Positions 1 through 8,417 of a stretch of DNA of 64,000 bases are shown piece by piece. The notes below the pieces were generated by a model, which ran no database searches, had not been told where the DNA came from, and saw nothing but the letters and a program-made list of their open reading frames with translations. The translations under genes and the position numbers were made by a program. Numbering within the stretch: position 1 is the stretch's first letter; each line of letters opens with the position of its first letter. The DNA comes from Candidatus Aalborgiella aggregata (GTDB taxonomy: Bacteria > Pseudomonadota > Gammaproteobacteria > Burkholderiales > Burkholderiaceae_C): the NCBI GenBank assembly GCA_016705065.1, contig JADIYY010000001.1, positions 124,001 to 188,000 on the forward strand, written 5' to 3'.

Positions 1-944
1 CACAACAATATGGCCACCATCAATGCAATGTTGGAAAACAAGGCCACTTTGGGTAACAAAAACCCAGTGTAATTTGCCATCAAACCCACCAGCAAGGCGC
101 CAATCAAAGCGCCGCCAGTTGAGCCCAAGCCACCAATGATGATGACGATGAAAATCAACACATTCACTTGCGCACCCATTTGCGGTGTCACGTTTTGTTG
201 GTACAAGCCCCACATCACGCCACCCAAACCGGCCAGTGCGCTACCCACCACAAACACGCCGACAAACAAGCGTTTGATGCGGTAACCCAAAGATTCCACC
301 ATCTCGCGGTCTTGCACACCGGCGCGAATCAGCAAACCAATTTTGGTGCGGGTGAGTGTCCACGCCAGCAGTGCAAACACTGCCAAGCCCACCACCACCG
401 CCAGCAAACGGTATTTTTCAATTGCTGCATCGCCCAAGAGCACCGCACCGCGCATGGCTTCGGGCAGGGGCAGCGGCAATTGCGCGGGGCCCCAAATCAC
501 TTTGATGAGCTCTTCGCCAATGATCATGCCGCCCATGGTGATCAAAATTTGTTTCAGATGCTGACCATAGACAGGGCGCACGATGTAACGCTCAAAAGCA
601 AATCCCACAGCGCCCGCAACCAGCATGGCGACCAACATGGCAGGGAAGATGGCAACCAAATTGCGCCACAAATCTTGCGAGCCAGTCCAATCACCCATCA
701 AGCCCAACACGGTGGTGGCGACAAAAGCGCCCAGTGCAATGAACACACCATGGCCAAAATTCAACACATCCATCAAACCAAACACCAGCGTCAAACCCGA
801 AGCAATGATGAAAATGATCATGCCCATGGCCAATCCTGCCACGGTCAAAGTCAACCACGTGGATGATGAGCCAATGAAAGGCCAAACAGCCAGCGCCAGC
901 AAGGGCACCAAGGCGATGGGTTTCCAATCGAAGTCGAGTTTCAT
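1..944 (-). CDS. livH: Branched-chain amino acid ABC transporter permease, LivH type (partial, runs off left edge)
   Basis: Reading the minus strand from the ATG at 944 gives an open frame of about 314 residues with no stop before the window edge, so the C-terminus is missing. The product starts MKLDFDWKPIALVPLLAL and is a chain of hydrophobic segments with the LivH-type stretch SGLTLVFGLMDVLNFGHG near residue 50 and a late IIGGLGSTGGALIGALL stretch typical of this permease family. It would form the inner-membrane channel for amino acids (or related amides) delivered by the periplasmic protein encoded at 2463-3671. Its ATG overlaps the livF stop by 4 bases (ATGA), so it is translationally coupled. 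A second permease (livM) is expected just outside the window. Confidence 0.9.
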   Translation of the reverse strand, partial: MKLDFDWKPIALVPLLALAVWPFIGSSSTWLTLTVAGLAMGMIIFIIASGLTLVFGLMDVLNFGHGVFIALGAFVATTVLGLMGDWTGSQDLWRNLVAIFPAMLVAMLVAGAVGFAFERYIVRPVYGQHLKQILITMGGMIIGEELIKVIWGPAQLPLPLPEAMRGAVLLGDAAIEKYRLLAVVVGLAVFALLAWTLTRTKIGLLIRAGVQDREMVESLGYRIKRLFVGVFVVGSALAGLGGVMWGLYQQNVTPQMGAQVNVLIFIVIIIGGLGSTGGALIGALLVGLMANYTGFLLPKVALFSNIALMVAILL

Positions 945-1678
945 AGTGCCAAACCCAATAAAGATTGTTGCAAGGCTTCGTCGTTGGCCAAAGCTTGCAT
1001 GCTGCCCGCATGAACCACACGGCCGTTGTCCATCACCGCCACATGGTCACCCAAGCGCTTTGCGAAGTTGATGTTTTGTTCGACCAACAAGAGTGTTGTG
1101 CCCGTAGCTTTGAGCTGTGCGAAAGCGTCAATCATGTTGTTGATGATGGCAGGTGCCAAGCCTTTGCTGGGTTCGTCCACAATCAACAATTCTCGTGGCT
1201 CCACAATGGCACGCGCCACCGCCAACATTTGTTTTTGCCCACCCGACAATTTGCCTGCAGGGTGGTTCCAAAATTTTTTGACAGCGGGAAATAATTCAAA
1301 TATCCAATTCAAACGCGTCTCGTCCATCTGGCTGGCACGCTTGGCTTGCCTTGCAGCCAGCAGCATGTTTTCTTTCACTGTCAGATCAGCAAAGATGCCC
1401 ATGTTTTCAGGCACATAGGCGATGCTCAAGCCCGCAATATCGGGCGTATTCGATGCAGTGATGTCTTGGCCATTGAAATGCACAGTCCCTTGGCTGGCAT
1501 GCCACAAGCCCATGATGGTGCGCAGGGTGGTGGTTTTGCCAGCCCCGTTGCGACCCAATAGCATGGTGAGCTGGCCACGTGGCACAGTCAAATCGACACC
1601 ATGCAAAATGTGATACGCACCGATGTGCGTGTGTACACCTTGCAGCGTCAACAAATTGGCCTTGTCGTGATTCGTCAT
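941..1678 (-). CDS. livF: Branched-chain amino acid ABC transporter ATP-binding protein LivF
   Basis: 245 residues, the usual LivF length. Walker A GRNGAGKTT lies at residues 42-50, the signature LSGGQKQ follows in the helical domain, and Walker B is LLIVDEPSKGLAP, the LivF-specific form. It powers uptake through the LivH/LivM-type permease together with LivG. The ATG overlaps the livG stop by 4 bases, and its own stop overlaps the start of the permease gene by 4 bases, so livG-livF-livH are tightly coupled. The exact substrate cannot be told from the ATPase; branched-chain amino acids are the family default, but amide or urea transporters share this architecture. Confidence 0.93.
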   Translation of the reverse strand: MTNHDKANLLTLQGVHTHIGAYHILHGVDLTVPRGQLTMLLGRNGAGKTTTLRTIMGLWHASQGTVHFNGQDITASNTPDIAGLSIAYVPENMGIFADLTVKENMLLAARQAKRASQMDETRLNWIFELFPAVKKFWNHPAGKLSGGQKQMLAVARAIVEPRELLIVDEPSKGLAPAIINNMIDAFAQLKATGTTLLLVEQNINFAKRLGDHVAVMDNGRVVHAGSMQALANDEALQQSLLGLAL

Positions 1679-2433
1679 GCGGGTGCTACCCCCAAATACG
1701 CTTCTTGAACGATGGGAGAGGCAATCACAGTTGCAGGCTCACCATCGGCCACCAACTGGCCGTTGTGTAATACGATGATGCGGTCCGCCAATTCGCGTAC
1801 CACATCCATTTTGTGCTCCACCAACAAAATGATTTTGCTTTTATCGGCTTTGAGTTGGCGTATCAAATTCAAAATCACAGGGGCTTCTTCGGCACTCATG
1901 CCAGCCGTGGGTTCGTCAAACATGTACACCAATGGGTCAAGCGCCATCAGCAAGGCCACTTCCAATTTGCGTTGGTCGCCGTGCGGCAAGCTGGCCACCA
2001 GCGCATGCTGTTTATCGGCCATGGCCACTGTTTCCAATATGGTGTGTGCTTTTTCTGTCAGCGCATGGTGATCACTCCACACGCTCCATAAATTGAAGCC
2101 ACCTTTGTGCGCGCCATTGGGCGTGGCTTGCACCGCCAAGCGCACGTTTTCCAGCACCGTCAAATGTGGGAACAAATTTGTCAACTGAAAGGCACGCCCC
2201 AAGCCGACATGGGTGCGGGCTGAAGGGCTCATGCCTGCCAAATTGCGTTGGTTCAACAGCACCTCACCACTGGACGCTTTGATTTGCCCAGAGATGAGGT
2301 TGAAATAAGTTGTTTTGCCCGCCCCATTGGGCCCCACGATGGCTGTCAATGTGCCAGGCTGGAAAGTACAGCTGACGGCATTCACAGCCACGTGTCCGCC
2401 AAAGCGAACCGTGAGTTCACGTGTTTCGAGCAT
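1675..2433 (-). CDS. livG: Branched-chain amino acid ABC transporter ATP-binding protein LivG
   Basis: 252 residues. Walker A GPNGAGKTT at residues 34-42; the signature region reads LPHGDQRKLEVA, the atypical form (LSHGDQR-like) normal for LivG rather than a defect; Walker B is VYMFDEPTAGM. The C-terminal end carries the LivG-type tail with IVLHNGQLVADG. It pairs with LivF as the cytoplasmic ATPase of the transporter. It begins 29 bases after the stop of the substrate-binding protein gene and overlaps livF by 4 bases, fitting one operon in the order binding protein, livG, livF, livH. Confidence 0.93.
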   Translation of the reverse strand: MLETRELTVRFGGHVAVNAVSCTFQPGTLTAIVGPNGAGKTTYFNLISGQIKASSGEVLLNQRNLAGMSPSARTHVGLGRAFQLTNLFPHLTVLENVRLAVQATPNGAHKGGFNLWSVWSDHHALTEKAHTILETVAMADKQHALVASLPHGDQRKLEVALLMALDPLVYMFDEPTAGMSAEEAPVILNLIRQLKADKSKIILLVEHKMDVVRELADRIIVLHNGQLVADGEPATVIASPIVQEAYLGVAPA

Positions 2434-2462
2434 GCTAAGCGACTGCTAGGCGATCAAACCAA

Positions 2463-3671
2463 TCAACGCTTGTTGCGAATAGGAATTTGCATTTCCTCAG
2501 CTTTGATTTCACGCACTAACTCAGGTACACCCCAAGCAAAAGCAGGGTCAATTTTGATCTTGAAGTGGTACATGTTTTGCATCGCTTGATGGTCTTCTTT
2601 GCGGAAGGTCATTTTGCCCTTGGGTGTATCAAAGCTCATGCCTTCCATGGTTTTAATCAGCGTGTTGGCACTGGCATCACCATTGGATTTTTTGAGCGCT
2701 GTCACCACTGCCATTGCTGCAGAGAAGCCACCAGCAGTGAAGAAGTCAGGCGGTGATTTGAACTGTGTGTAATGACGCGACACCATGGCATCGTTGACCG
2801 TATTTTTTGGCATGCCAAAGTAATAGTAAGCTGCGCCTTCCATGCCAGGGAATTGTTTATATGCCACCAAAGCGGGCAAGATGTTGCCACCGGTTGCGAT
2901 TTCAATGCCGTGGCGTTTCAAATCCATGTCAGCAATTTTGAAAGGATTACCGCCAGCCCAAATGATGAAGATCACTTTGCGGCCAGGGATGCCTTTTAAT
3001 TTGTCAATCAAGCGCTGACCACCTGCGGTGAAATCGGTGGTGGCTGGTGGCAAATATTCTTCATGTACCAGTTTGGCCTTTTTGATGGCTTCTTTAAACG
3101 CTTTCACACCGTCGCGACCGAAAGCAGAGTCTTGCGCCATGGTGGCAATGGTGATGCCGGCTTTGTCCATGGCAGCGGCGTTGGCAATCGCGTCTTGCGA
3201 GCTGTTTCGACCGGTGCGGAAAATGTATTTGTTCCACTTGTCACCTGTGATGGAATCGGCCACTGCTGGCTCGACCAACAAGATTTTTTTGTATTCTTCG
3301 GCCACTGGCAACATGGCCAATGCAACGGGCGATGCGGTTGGACCTACGGCCAAGTCTGCTTTGTCATCACCATAAGCTGCAGCCAATAGGCTTTTACCCA
3401 AATCTGGCTTGCCTTGGTCGTCTTTTTCAATCACGACCAACTTTTTGCCGGCAACTGTCATGGTGCCGCCAGTAGCGTAATCCAAGCCCATCATGAAACC
3501 CGTGGCTGTTTGTTTGCCATAAGCTTCTAAAGGGCCAGTTTTGCTGTAAATGTGGGCAATTTTGATGGTTTTGTCTTGCGCATGTGCAAGGGGGGCGGCA
3601 AAAAATACGCCCAAAGTACCAATGGCAGCTCCCAGAATAAGGGTGCGTTTGAACACGTTTTTAAGTTGCAT
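2463..3671 (-). CDS. Periplasmic substrate-binding protein of branched-chain amino acid type ABC transporter
   Basis: 402 residues from the ATG at 3671, which has a GGAG ribosome binding site 7 bases upstream; an in-frame TTG four codons earlier falls inside that site and is not used here. A signal peptide (MQLKNVFKRTLILGA... ending APLAHAQ) is followed by a type I periplasmic binding protein fold (IKIAHIYSKTGPLEAYGKQ, later FGRDGVKAF and GGQRLIDKLKG). It captures substrate in the periplasm for the LivGFH-type complex encoded downstream. This subgroup is common in several copies in Comamonadaceae and the ligand varies (amino acids, amides, aromatic acids), so the substrate is left open. It diverges from dnaX across an 87-base gap. 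Confidence 0.88.
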   Translation of the reverse strand: MQLKNVFKRTLILGAAIGTLGVFFAAPLAHAQDKTIKIAHIYSKTGPLEAYGKQTATGFMMGLDYATGGTMTVAGKKLVVIEKDDQGKPDLGKSLLAAAYGDDKADLAVGPTASPVALAMLPVAEEYKKILLVEPAVADSITGDKWNKYIFRTGRNSSQDAIANAAAMDKAGITIATMAQDSAFGRDGVKAFKEAIKKAKLVHEEYLPPATTDFTAGGQRLIDKLKGIPGRKVIFIIWAGGNPFKIADMDLKRHGIEIATGGNILPALVAYKQFPGMEGAAYYYFGMPKNTVNDAMVSRHYTQFKSPPDFFTAGGFSAAMAVVTALKKSNGDASANTLIKTMEGMSFDTPKGKMTFRKEDHQAMQNMYHFKIKIDPAFAWGVPELVREIKAEEMQIPIRNKR

Positions 3672-3758
3672 GATTTTCTCCAAGTTGACAATCGAACCAG
3701 CTTATTAAAGCACATCTGAGCGCGTGTTTGAGCAAACTCAACGTAGAATCTACTGCTT

Positions 3759-5627
3759 ATGTCTTACTTGGTTCTCGCCCGCAAATACCGTCCGCAAAAC
3801 TTCACCGAATTGGTGGGGCAAGAGCACGTGGTGCAAGCTTTGACCAACGCTTTAACCACGCAGCGTTTGCACCATGCCTACATGTTCACGGGCACGCGGG
3901 GTGTTGGCAAGACAACGATTTCTCGCATTTTGGCCAAATCGCTCAATTGCCAAGGTGCCGATGGTCAAGGTGGCATCACCGCTACGCCTTGCGGCGTGTG
4001 CCAAGCCTGTACCGATATCGACAGCGGCCGTTTTGTCGATTACACCGAGCTGGACGCGGCTTCGAACCGGGGTGTGGACGAAGTTCAAACCCTGTTAGAG
4101 CAAGCGGTTTACAAACCGGTGCAAGGGCGCTTCAAAGTGTTCATGATTGACGAGGTGCACATGCTGACCAACACCGCGTTCAATGCGATGTTGAAAACGC
4201 TGGAAGAGCCACCTGAGTATTTGAAGTTTGTGCTGGCCACCACGGACCCGCAAAAAGTGCCAGTCACGGTATTGTCACGTTGCTTGCAATTCAATTTGCG
4301 CCCCATGGCTCCCGAAACCGTGCAAGAGCATTTGCAAAAAGTGTTGACAGCTGAGGGCTTGAGCGCGGATGCACAAGCTTTGCGCTTGCTGTCGCGCGGC
4401 GCACGTGGTTCCATGCGCGATGCGCTGTCGCTTACCGATCAAGCAATTGCCTTCAGCGGCATGCAAACCAATGGGCGCTTGGAAGAAGCTGCGGTAAGAC
4501 AAATGTTGGGCAGTGTGGACCGCAGTTATGTGTTTCGTTTGATAGATGCATTGGCGCAAGGCGACGGCAAAACGGTGGTGGATATTTCTGAATCATTGCG
4601 CATCAATGGTTTGTCTGCTGCATCCACACTTGAAGAAATGAGTGCCGTGTTGCAGCGCATGGCGGTGCATCAAGCCGTACCGGCCATGCCGGTGGAGGAC
4701 AGTGATGCCGAAGCAGCAGAAACAGCACGATTGGCAAAACTGTTGCCAGCTGATGAGACGCAATTGCTGTACAGCATGTGTTTGCATGGTCGCGCAGAAT
4801 TGGGCTTAGCCCCAGATGAATACGCCGCGTTGACCATGGTATTGCTGCGCTTGTTGGCATTTAAGCCCGCAGCGGGGAATAGTGCTTCCAAAGGTGCTTC
4901 AGCAGAATCGGCTGAAAAAAAAAGTCTGACGCCGGCAGCACAGCTTAAACAAGCCACGTCTATAGCCCCGCCAGCAGTCACTACCGCACCCGCCCAAGCG
5001 CTAACAAGGGCAAATCACAGCACTGAAGCTGTGGCCGATAAAAAGCCAGATCTGCCTGAGAAATTTATAGAAAATCAGCCTAAAACCAGTGTAAATACTG
5101 CCTATACTGCTACAAAAATGGTAGCAATACCGGTGCGTGTGCAGTCTGAACCGAGTGGCCGCACAGAGCAACGCACTGAGCGATCTAGCATCAATGCCGC
5201 CATTGCACCAGCTGAGTTGGTGCTGACACCAGAAGGCGATATGTGGCACAGCATGGTGCAACAGTTATTGGCAGCAGAATCTATTGCCGCATTGGTGCGT
5301 GAATTGGCTTTGCAATCGCAATTACTGGCGCGCACGGTGAATGATGCGCCACAGCCGCACGATTGGTTGCTGCGCATTGAGCGTGAATCGCTCAGTCAAA
5401 GTGGCACACCAGAAAAATTGCAAATGGCATTGGCCAGCATAGGTCAGTCGGTGCGACTGAGTATCGAAATTGGCCCCGCCAGCGACACACCCGCCAAACG
5501 CATTGCCGCCGCAGCTGCTGAAAAGCAACGCATGGCGCAAGAGATCATCACACAGGATGATTACGTGCAAAAACTGATGCGCGATTTTGGCGCGAAAATT
5601 GTCCCCAACAGCATCCACATTACCTGA
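3759..5627 (+). CDS. dnaX: DNA polymerase III subunits gamma and tau
   Basis: 622 residues, the tau form of the clamp-loader ATPase. Walker A GTRGVGKTT begins at residue 45; the zinc module uses C64, C78, C81 and C84; the Walker B/DEAD-like box DEVH is at 131-134; a sensor stretch lies near ATTDPQKVPVTVLSRC. Residues from about 375 form a low-complexity linker, followed by a tau C-terminal domain. An A9 run at 4915-4923 sits exactly at the end of the ATPase part and a -1 shift there gives a stop at 4946, producing a gamma-like form of about 396 residues. A dispersed repeat copy (5065-5127) is translated in the linker. No strong ribosome binding site is visible before the ATG. The usual downstream partners ybaB and recR follow after one inserted gene. 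Confidence 0.96.
   Translation: MSYLVLARKYRPQNFTELVGQEHVVQALTNALTTQRLHHAYMFTGTRGVGKTTISRILAKSLNCQGADGQGGITATPCGVCQACTDIDSGRFVDYTELDAASNRGVDEVQTLLEQAVYKPVQGRFKVFMIDEVHMLTNTAFNAMLKTLEEPPEYLKFVLATTDPQKVPVTVLSRCLQFNLRPMAPETVQEHLQKVLTAEGLSADAQALRLLSRGARGSMRDALSLTDQAIAFSGMQTNGRLEEAAVRQMLGSVDRSYVFRLIDALAQGDGKTVVDISESLRINGLSAASTLEEMSAVLQRMAVHQAVPAMPVEDSDAEAAETARLAKLLPADETQLLYSMCLHGRAELGLAPDEYAALTMVLLRLLAFKPAAGNSASKGASAESAEKKSLTPAAQLKQATSIAPPAVTTAPAQALTRANHSTEAVADKKPDLPEKFIENQPKTSVNTAYTATKMVAIPVRVQSEPSGRTEQRTERSSINAAIAPAELVLTPEGDMWHSMVQQLLAAESIAALVRELALQSQLLARTVNDAPQPHDWLLRIERESLSQSGTPEKLQMALASIGQSVRLSIEIGPASDTPAKRIAAAAAEKQRMAQEIITQDDYVQKLMRDFGAKIVPNSIHIT
4915..4948 (+). other. Probable gamma/tau slippage site in dnaX
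   Basis: Nine consecutive A residues (4915-4923) sit in codons 386-389 of dnaX (GAA AAA AAA AGT). Shifting to the -1 frame, or adding one A in the transcript, reads AAG TCT GAC GCC GGC AGC ACA GCT then TAA at 4946-4948. This would end the protein just after the ATPase domains, as gamma does in E. coli (A AAA AAG ribosomal frameshift) and in Thermus (A-run transcriptional slippage). The run and the prompt stop are seen; that slippage occurs is inferred. Confidence 0.6.
5065..5127 (-). repeat. Dispersed palindromic repeat copy 1, inside dnaX
   Basis: A reverse-oriented copy with TACTGCCTATACTGCTAC followed by the second hairpin arm GTAGCAA. It matches intergenic copies such as the reverse complement of 30709-30759, including the outer part AATCAGCCT before it. 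It is translated in frame as part of the tau linker (about residues 436-457), with GCC-TAT-ACT-GCT as codons starting at 5100. The hairpin loop differs from intergenic copies so that no stop occurs. Confidence 0.7.
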
Positions 5628-5656
5628 CATTCGATTCACATTTAATATAAATATTG

Positions 5657-6745
5657 ATGAGAAATATGTTCAAGAATGTATTCAACGCTATCTGTCTGCT
5701 GACGGCATTGCTGCACAGTGCTGAGGTTTTGGCACAGGATGATGCGAAAAATAAAAAACTTGCCGAAGCGACAGAACGTGTCTTTGCGTCATGGCTGGCT
5801 GACAATGGTGTCAAAGATGGTGCCATGGTGGTCATGCGTTCGGGAGAGGTGATTCATCGGTTTGAAAAAGGCAGTCGCAAAGTTGATCAGCCTGTCACGG
5901 TCGCGAGTTTGACCAAAGCTTTCACTGGTGCATGTGTGGCACAGTTGATTGATGCAGGCAAACTGCAACTAACGGATAAATTAGCAGATGTGTTGAAAGC
6001 TGACTTAGCCAGTCTTGAAAAGCCAAATGATGCACGATTTAATCAAATCAGCATTGCAGATTTGTTACGTAATCGAAGTGGGTTTTCCCCTTCCGTTGAT
6101 TACACGCGCGGGGGAATGGCGCATTATTTGCGAGGACATGATCGCAAGAAGAAAAATTTTCAATCACAAATGGATCAGATCACGCGATACGTTTTGGCAG
6201 ATGATCCTGGAAGTACTTACTTTTACTTGAATCTAAATTGGTTACTACTTGGAGCAGTAATTGAACGTGTAACAGCTGAAAGTTATGAAGAATATTGCTA
6301 TAAAGCGATTCTGCAGCCGATCAACTTACCTGCGTTTGCTTTCAGCCCAGATTGGACCATGATGTCGACTTATGGTGGTTGGTACACTACTGCGAAGGAC
6401 TATGCCTACTTCGCCGACCAATTGGGGCGAAGCGTGGCACAGCGCAAGGGTCCGGTCAACGAATGGTTGCTGAAACTCAGTGCGGAGGTTGGCGCTGGTA
6501 AGCCGTTTTATGCCTTAGGAACCAACATCCGCATCACGCCACGCGGTCGCACCTTTTGGCATTCGGGCAGTTGGTCTGCCAAGGGTACGGGCGTTGGCGG
6601 ATCATTTGACGACAGCTTTGGCTCTTTTTTCGTGAGTTACGACCATGGATTGACTTATATGATGCACTACAGCAATGCCATGCAAACTAAAACAGGTGAT
6701 TTGGATCGTTTGATGGGACAAGCGATCAGAGAAGCCTTGCAATAA
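5657..6745 (+). CDS. Serine hydrolase, beta-lactamase / penicillin-binding protein class C fold
   Basis: 362 residues from the ATG at 5657 (an in-frame TTG directly upstream is less likely). A signal peptide ends near LAQ at residue 27, so it is exported. The family motifs are all present: SLTK (SxxK, catalytic S84 and K87), YLN (YxN, 190-192) and HSG (third motif, 302-304). Such proteins act as D-alanyl-D-alanine peptidases, esterases or amidases; the sequence does not decide the substrate, and it should not be read as an antibiotic-resistance gene. It lies between dnaX and ybaB, which are usually adjacent, in the same direction with short gaps, so it looks like a later insertion into that operon. 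The first half of the gene is more AT-rich than dnaX. Confidence 0.82.
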   Translation: MRNMFKNVFNAICLLTALLHSAEVLAQDDAKNKKLAEATERVFASWLADNGVKDGAMVVMRSGEVIHRFEKGSRKVDQPVTVASLTKAFTGACVAQLIDAGKLQLTDKLADVLKADLASLEKPNDARFNQISIADLLRNRSGFSPSVDYTRGGMAHYLRGHDRKKKNFQSQMDQITRYVLADDPGSTYFYLNLNWLLLGAVIERVTAESYEEYCYKAILQPINLPAFAFSPDWTMMSTYGGWYTTAKDYAYFADQLGRSVAQRKGPVNEWLLKLSAEVGAGKPFYALGTNIRITPRGRTFWHSGSWSAKGTGVGGSFDDSFGSFFVSYDHGLTYMMHYSNAMQTKTGDLDRLMGQAIREALQ

Positions 6746-6806
6746 GCCAAATCAAAGATTTATAGTTCAAGTTATTTTTAGCAATTGTTTAGAAAAGGAA
6801 ATCACC

Positions 6807-7139
6807 ATGTTCAACAAAGGACAACTCGCCGGACTCATGAAACAAGCCACGGCTATGCAAGAAAACATGAAGAAGGCGCAAGAGGAATTGGCCAATTCAG
6901 AAGTTGTGGGTGCTGCAGGTTCTGGCTTGGTCAAAGTCACCATGACAGGCAAGCACATGGTCAAACGCATTGAGATTGATCCAAGTTTGCTGGCGGACGA
7001 CAAAGACATGTTGGAAGACATGTTGACTGTTGCCATCAACGATGCCACACGCCAATTGGCTGAAAACAGCGAAGCCAAAATGGGTGGATTATCTAAAGGT
7101 ATGCCAGGTCTACCAGGCGGCATGAAGTTTCCGTTCTAA
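6807..7139 (+). CDS. ybaB: YbaB/EbfC family nucleoid-associated protein
   Basis: 110 residues, the normal length. The N-terminal helix is rich in Met, Gln and Lys (MKQATAMQENMKKAQEEL), followed by the beta region VVGAAGSGLVKVTMTGKH and a C-terminal Gly/Pro-rich tail (GLPGGMKFPF), as in the family. The protein forms dimers that bind DNA. AAGGAAATC lies just before the ATG. It ends 4 bases before recR and is almost always in the dnaX-ybaB-recR order, which supports the call. Confidence 0.93.
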   Translation: MFNKGQLAGLMKQATAMQENMKKAQEELANSEVVGAAGSGLVKVTMTGKHMVKRIEIDPSLLADDKDMLEDMLTVAINDATRQLAENSEAKMGGLSKGMPGLPGGMKFPF

Positions 7140-7143
7140 TTCA

Positions 7144-7734
7144 GTGGCTGATAACAACGCCCTTGACACGCTGATACAGGCTTTGCGCCGTTTGCCTGGC
7201 GTTGGTGTGAAGTCGGCGCAGCGTATGGCGTTTCATTTGTTGCAGCATGACCGCGAAGGCGCGCTGCAAATGGCACAGGCATTGACCCAAGCGGCAACGC
7301 AAGTAAAACATTGCGCTCTGTGCAATACCTTGACGCAGGCGCATATTTGTCCAACATGCAGCGACGAATCGCGCGACCAAACACGCTTGTGCGTGGTGGA
7401 AACCCCAGCCGACCAATACGCCTTAGAGCGCACTGGCGCGTTCAAAGGGCTTTACTTTGTGTTGATGGGCAAATTAAGCCCATTGGACGGCATTGGTCCT
7501 AAAGATATCGGTTTGCAAAAACTATTTGACCGAGTGGCAGAGGGCAAGGTGCAAGAAGTTATTTTGGCAACCAATTTCACGGCTGAAGGTGAGGTGACAT
7601 CACACGTCATCAGCGAAGAACTCAAAGTACGCCAAGTACACGTGACACGCTTGGCGCGTGGTGTTCCGATTGGCAGTGAACTAGAGTATGTGGACTTAGG
7701 TACTATCGCGCACGCACTGGTGGACAGACGGTAA
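7144..7734 (+). CDS. recR: Recombination mediator protein RecR
   Basis: 196 residues starting at a GTG 4 bases after the ybaB stop. An N-terminal helix-hairpin-helix (LRRLPGVGVKSAQRMAFHLL) is followed by a four-cysteine zinc module (C57, C60, C69, C72) and a Toprim domain (LCVVETPADQYALERTG). RecR works with RecF/RecO to load RecA on gapped DNA. Full length and intact. The short gap implies translation with ybaB. Confidence 0.96.
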   Translation: MADNNALDTLIQALRRLPGVGVKSAQRMAFHLLQHDREGALQMAQALTQAATQVKHCALCNTLTQAHICPTCSDESRDQTRLCVVETPADQYALERTGAFKGLYFVLMGKLSPLDGIGPKDIGLQKLFDRVAEGKVQEVILATNFTAEGEVTSHVISEELKVRQVHVTRLARGVPIGSELEYVDLGTIAHALVDRR

Positions 7735-7876
7735 AAATATCGATAAAACCATCATAAGTTTTATTTATCACATTGCCTGATTATTAAATAATTCAATCAC
7801 TCATGACTTCGTACGGTGCTAGACTGGAGTCTGGCAACTACTTGTCAATGGTGCTGGTTTGATTGTTTGTTTCAAC

Positions 7877-7892
7877 TTGCTTGAACAAGCAA
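7877..7892. promoter_or_regulatory. Inverted repeat upstream of the rubrerythrin operon
   Basis: TTGCTTGAACAAGCAA is a palindrome with 6-base arms in the AT-rich stretch 7735-7925 between recR and the rubrerythrin gene, 34 bases before its ATG. It could be an operator or a small hairpin in the leader. No known binding motif was matched. Confidence 0.3.
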
Positions 7893-7925
7893 AACCAGAT
7901 GTTATTTAATTACTAGGAGATTTCC

Positions 7926-8348
7926 ATGGCAGCACTCAAAGGCTCAAAAACGGAAGAAAACCTGAAAGCCGCTTTTGCAGGCGAATCACAGGCTAACCGT
8001 CGCTATTTGTATTTCGCGAACAAGGCAGACGTTGAAGGTCAACCCGACGTGGCAGCATTGTTCCGCTCTACCGCCGAAGGCGAAACAGGTCATGCACACG
8101 GTCACTTAGAGTGGCTAGAGCAATGTGGCGACCCAGCCACCGGCATGCCTTTTGGCAGCACCCGTCAAAACTTGGCAACCGCAGTTGCTGGCGAAACCCA
8201 TGAGTACACCGATATGTACCCAGGCATGGCCAAAACTGCGCGCACCGAAGGTCACGACGAAGTGGCTGATTGGTTTGAAACTTTGGCAAAAGCAGAGCGT
8301 TCACACGCGAATCGCTATGCCAAGGCACTCGCAGAACTCGCTGATTAA
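7926..8348 (+). CDS. Rubrerythrin (ferritin-like diiron protein without rubredoxin domain)
   Basis: 140 residues. The four-helix diiron fold is indicated by NLKAAFAGESQANRRY and EGETGHAHGHLEWL in the first half and GETHEYTDMYPGM and KAERSHANRY in the second, giving paired Glu/His ligands in the rubrerythrin pattern. There is no C-terminal CxxC rubredoxin domain, so it belongs to the short (sulerythrin/erythrin-like) type. Such proteins reduce hydrogen peroxide using electrons from a partner. A strong AGGAG site precedes the ATG. It is followed by an Fe-S oxidoreductase and a DUF3501 gene in the same direction, a grouping known in Burkholderiales, so the Fe-S protein may be the electron donor (inference). 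Confidence 0.9.
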   Translation: MAALKGSKTEENLKAAFAGESQANRRYLYFANKADVEGQPDVAALFRSTAEGETGHAHGHLEWLEQCGDPATGMPFGSTRQNLATAVAGETHEYTDMYPGMAKTARTEGHDEVADWFETLAKAERSHANRYAKALAELAD

Positions 8349-8365
8349 TCTGTGAATTTTGTGTG

Positions 8366-8389
8366 TTGGGCAATCTTCGGATTGCTCAA
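8366..8389 (+). terminator. UUCG-loop hairpin between rubrerythrin and Fe-S oxidoreductase genes
   Basis: TTGGGCAATC and GATTGCTCAA pair over 10 bases (one G-U) around a TTCG tetraloop, an unusually stable RNA hairpin. No T-run follows, so it is more likely a partial terminator, a processing site or an mRNA 3'-end stabiliser lowering expression of the distal genes than a full intrinsic terminator. The next ATG is 28 bases further on. Confidence 0.45.
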
Positions 8390-8417
8390 TGCAGAATATT
8401 TATTGAAAGAGGTCTCT

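Noticed and set aside
168..866. Long plus-strand open frame of 232 codons
   Set aside because: It is the antisense of the livH-type permease gene, with His/Gln-rich composition typical of a shadow frame.
1675..2433. Non-canonical ABC signature (LPHGDQR) in LivG
   Set aside because: LivG proteins normally carry this HGDQR form, so it is not a degenerate ATPase.
7741..7800. AT-rich stretch with TTTATTTATCACATTGCC resembling the reverse-oriented repeat
   Set aside because: The hairpin arms GCTAT/ATAGC are absent and the match is limited to AT-rich words, so it was not counted as a copy.
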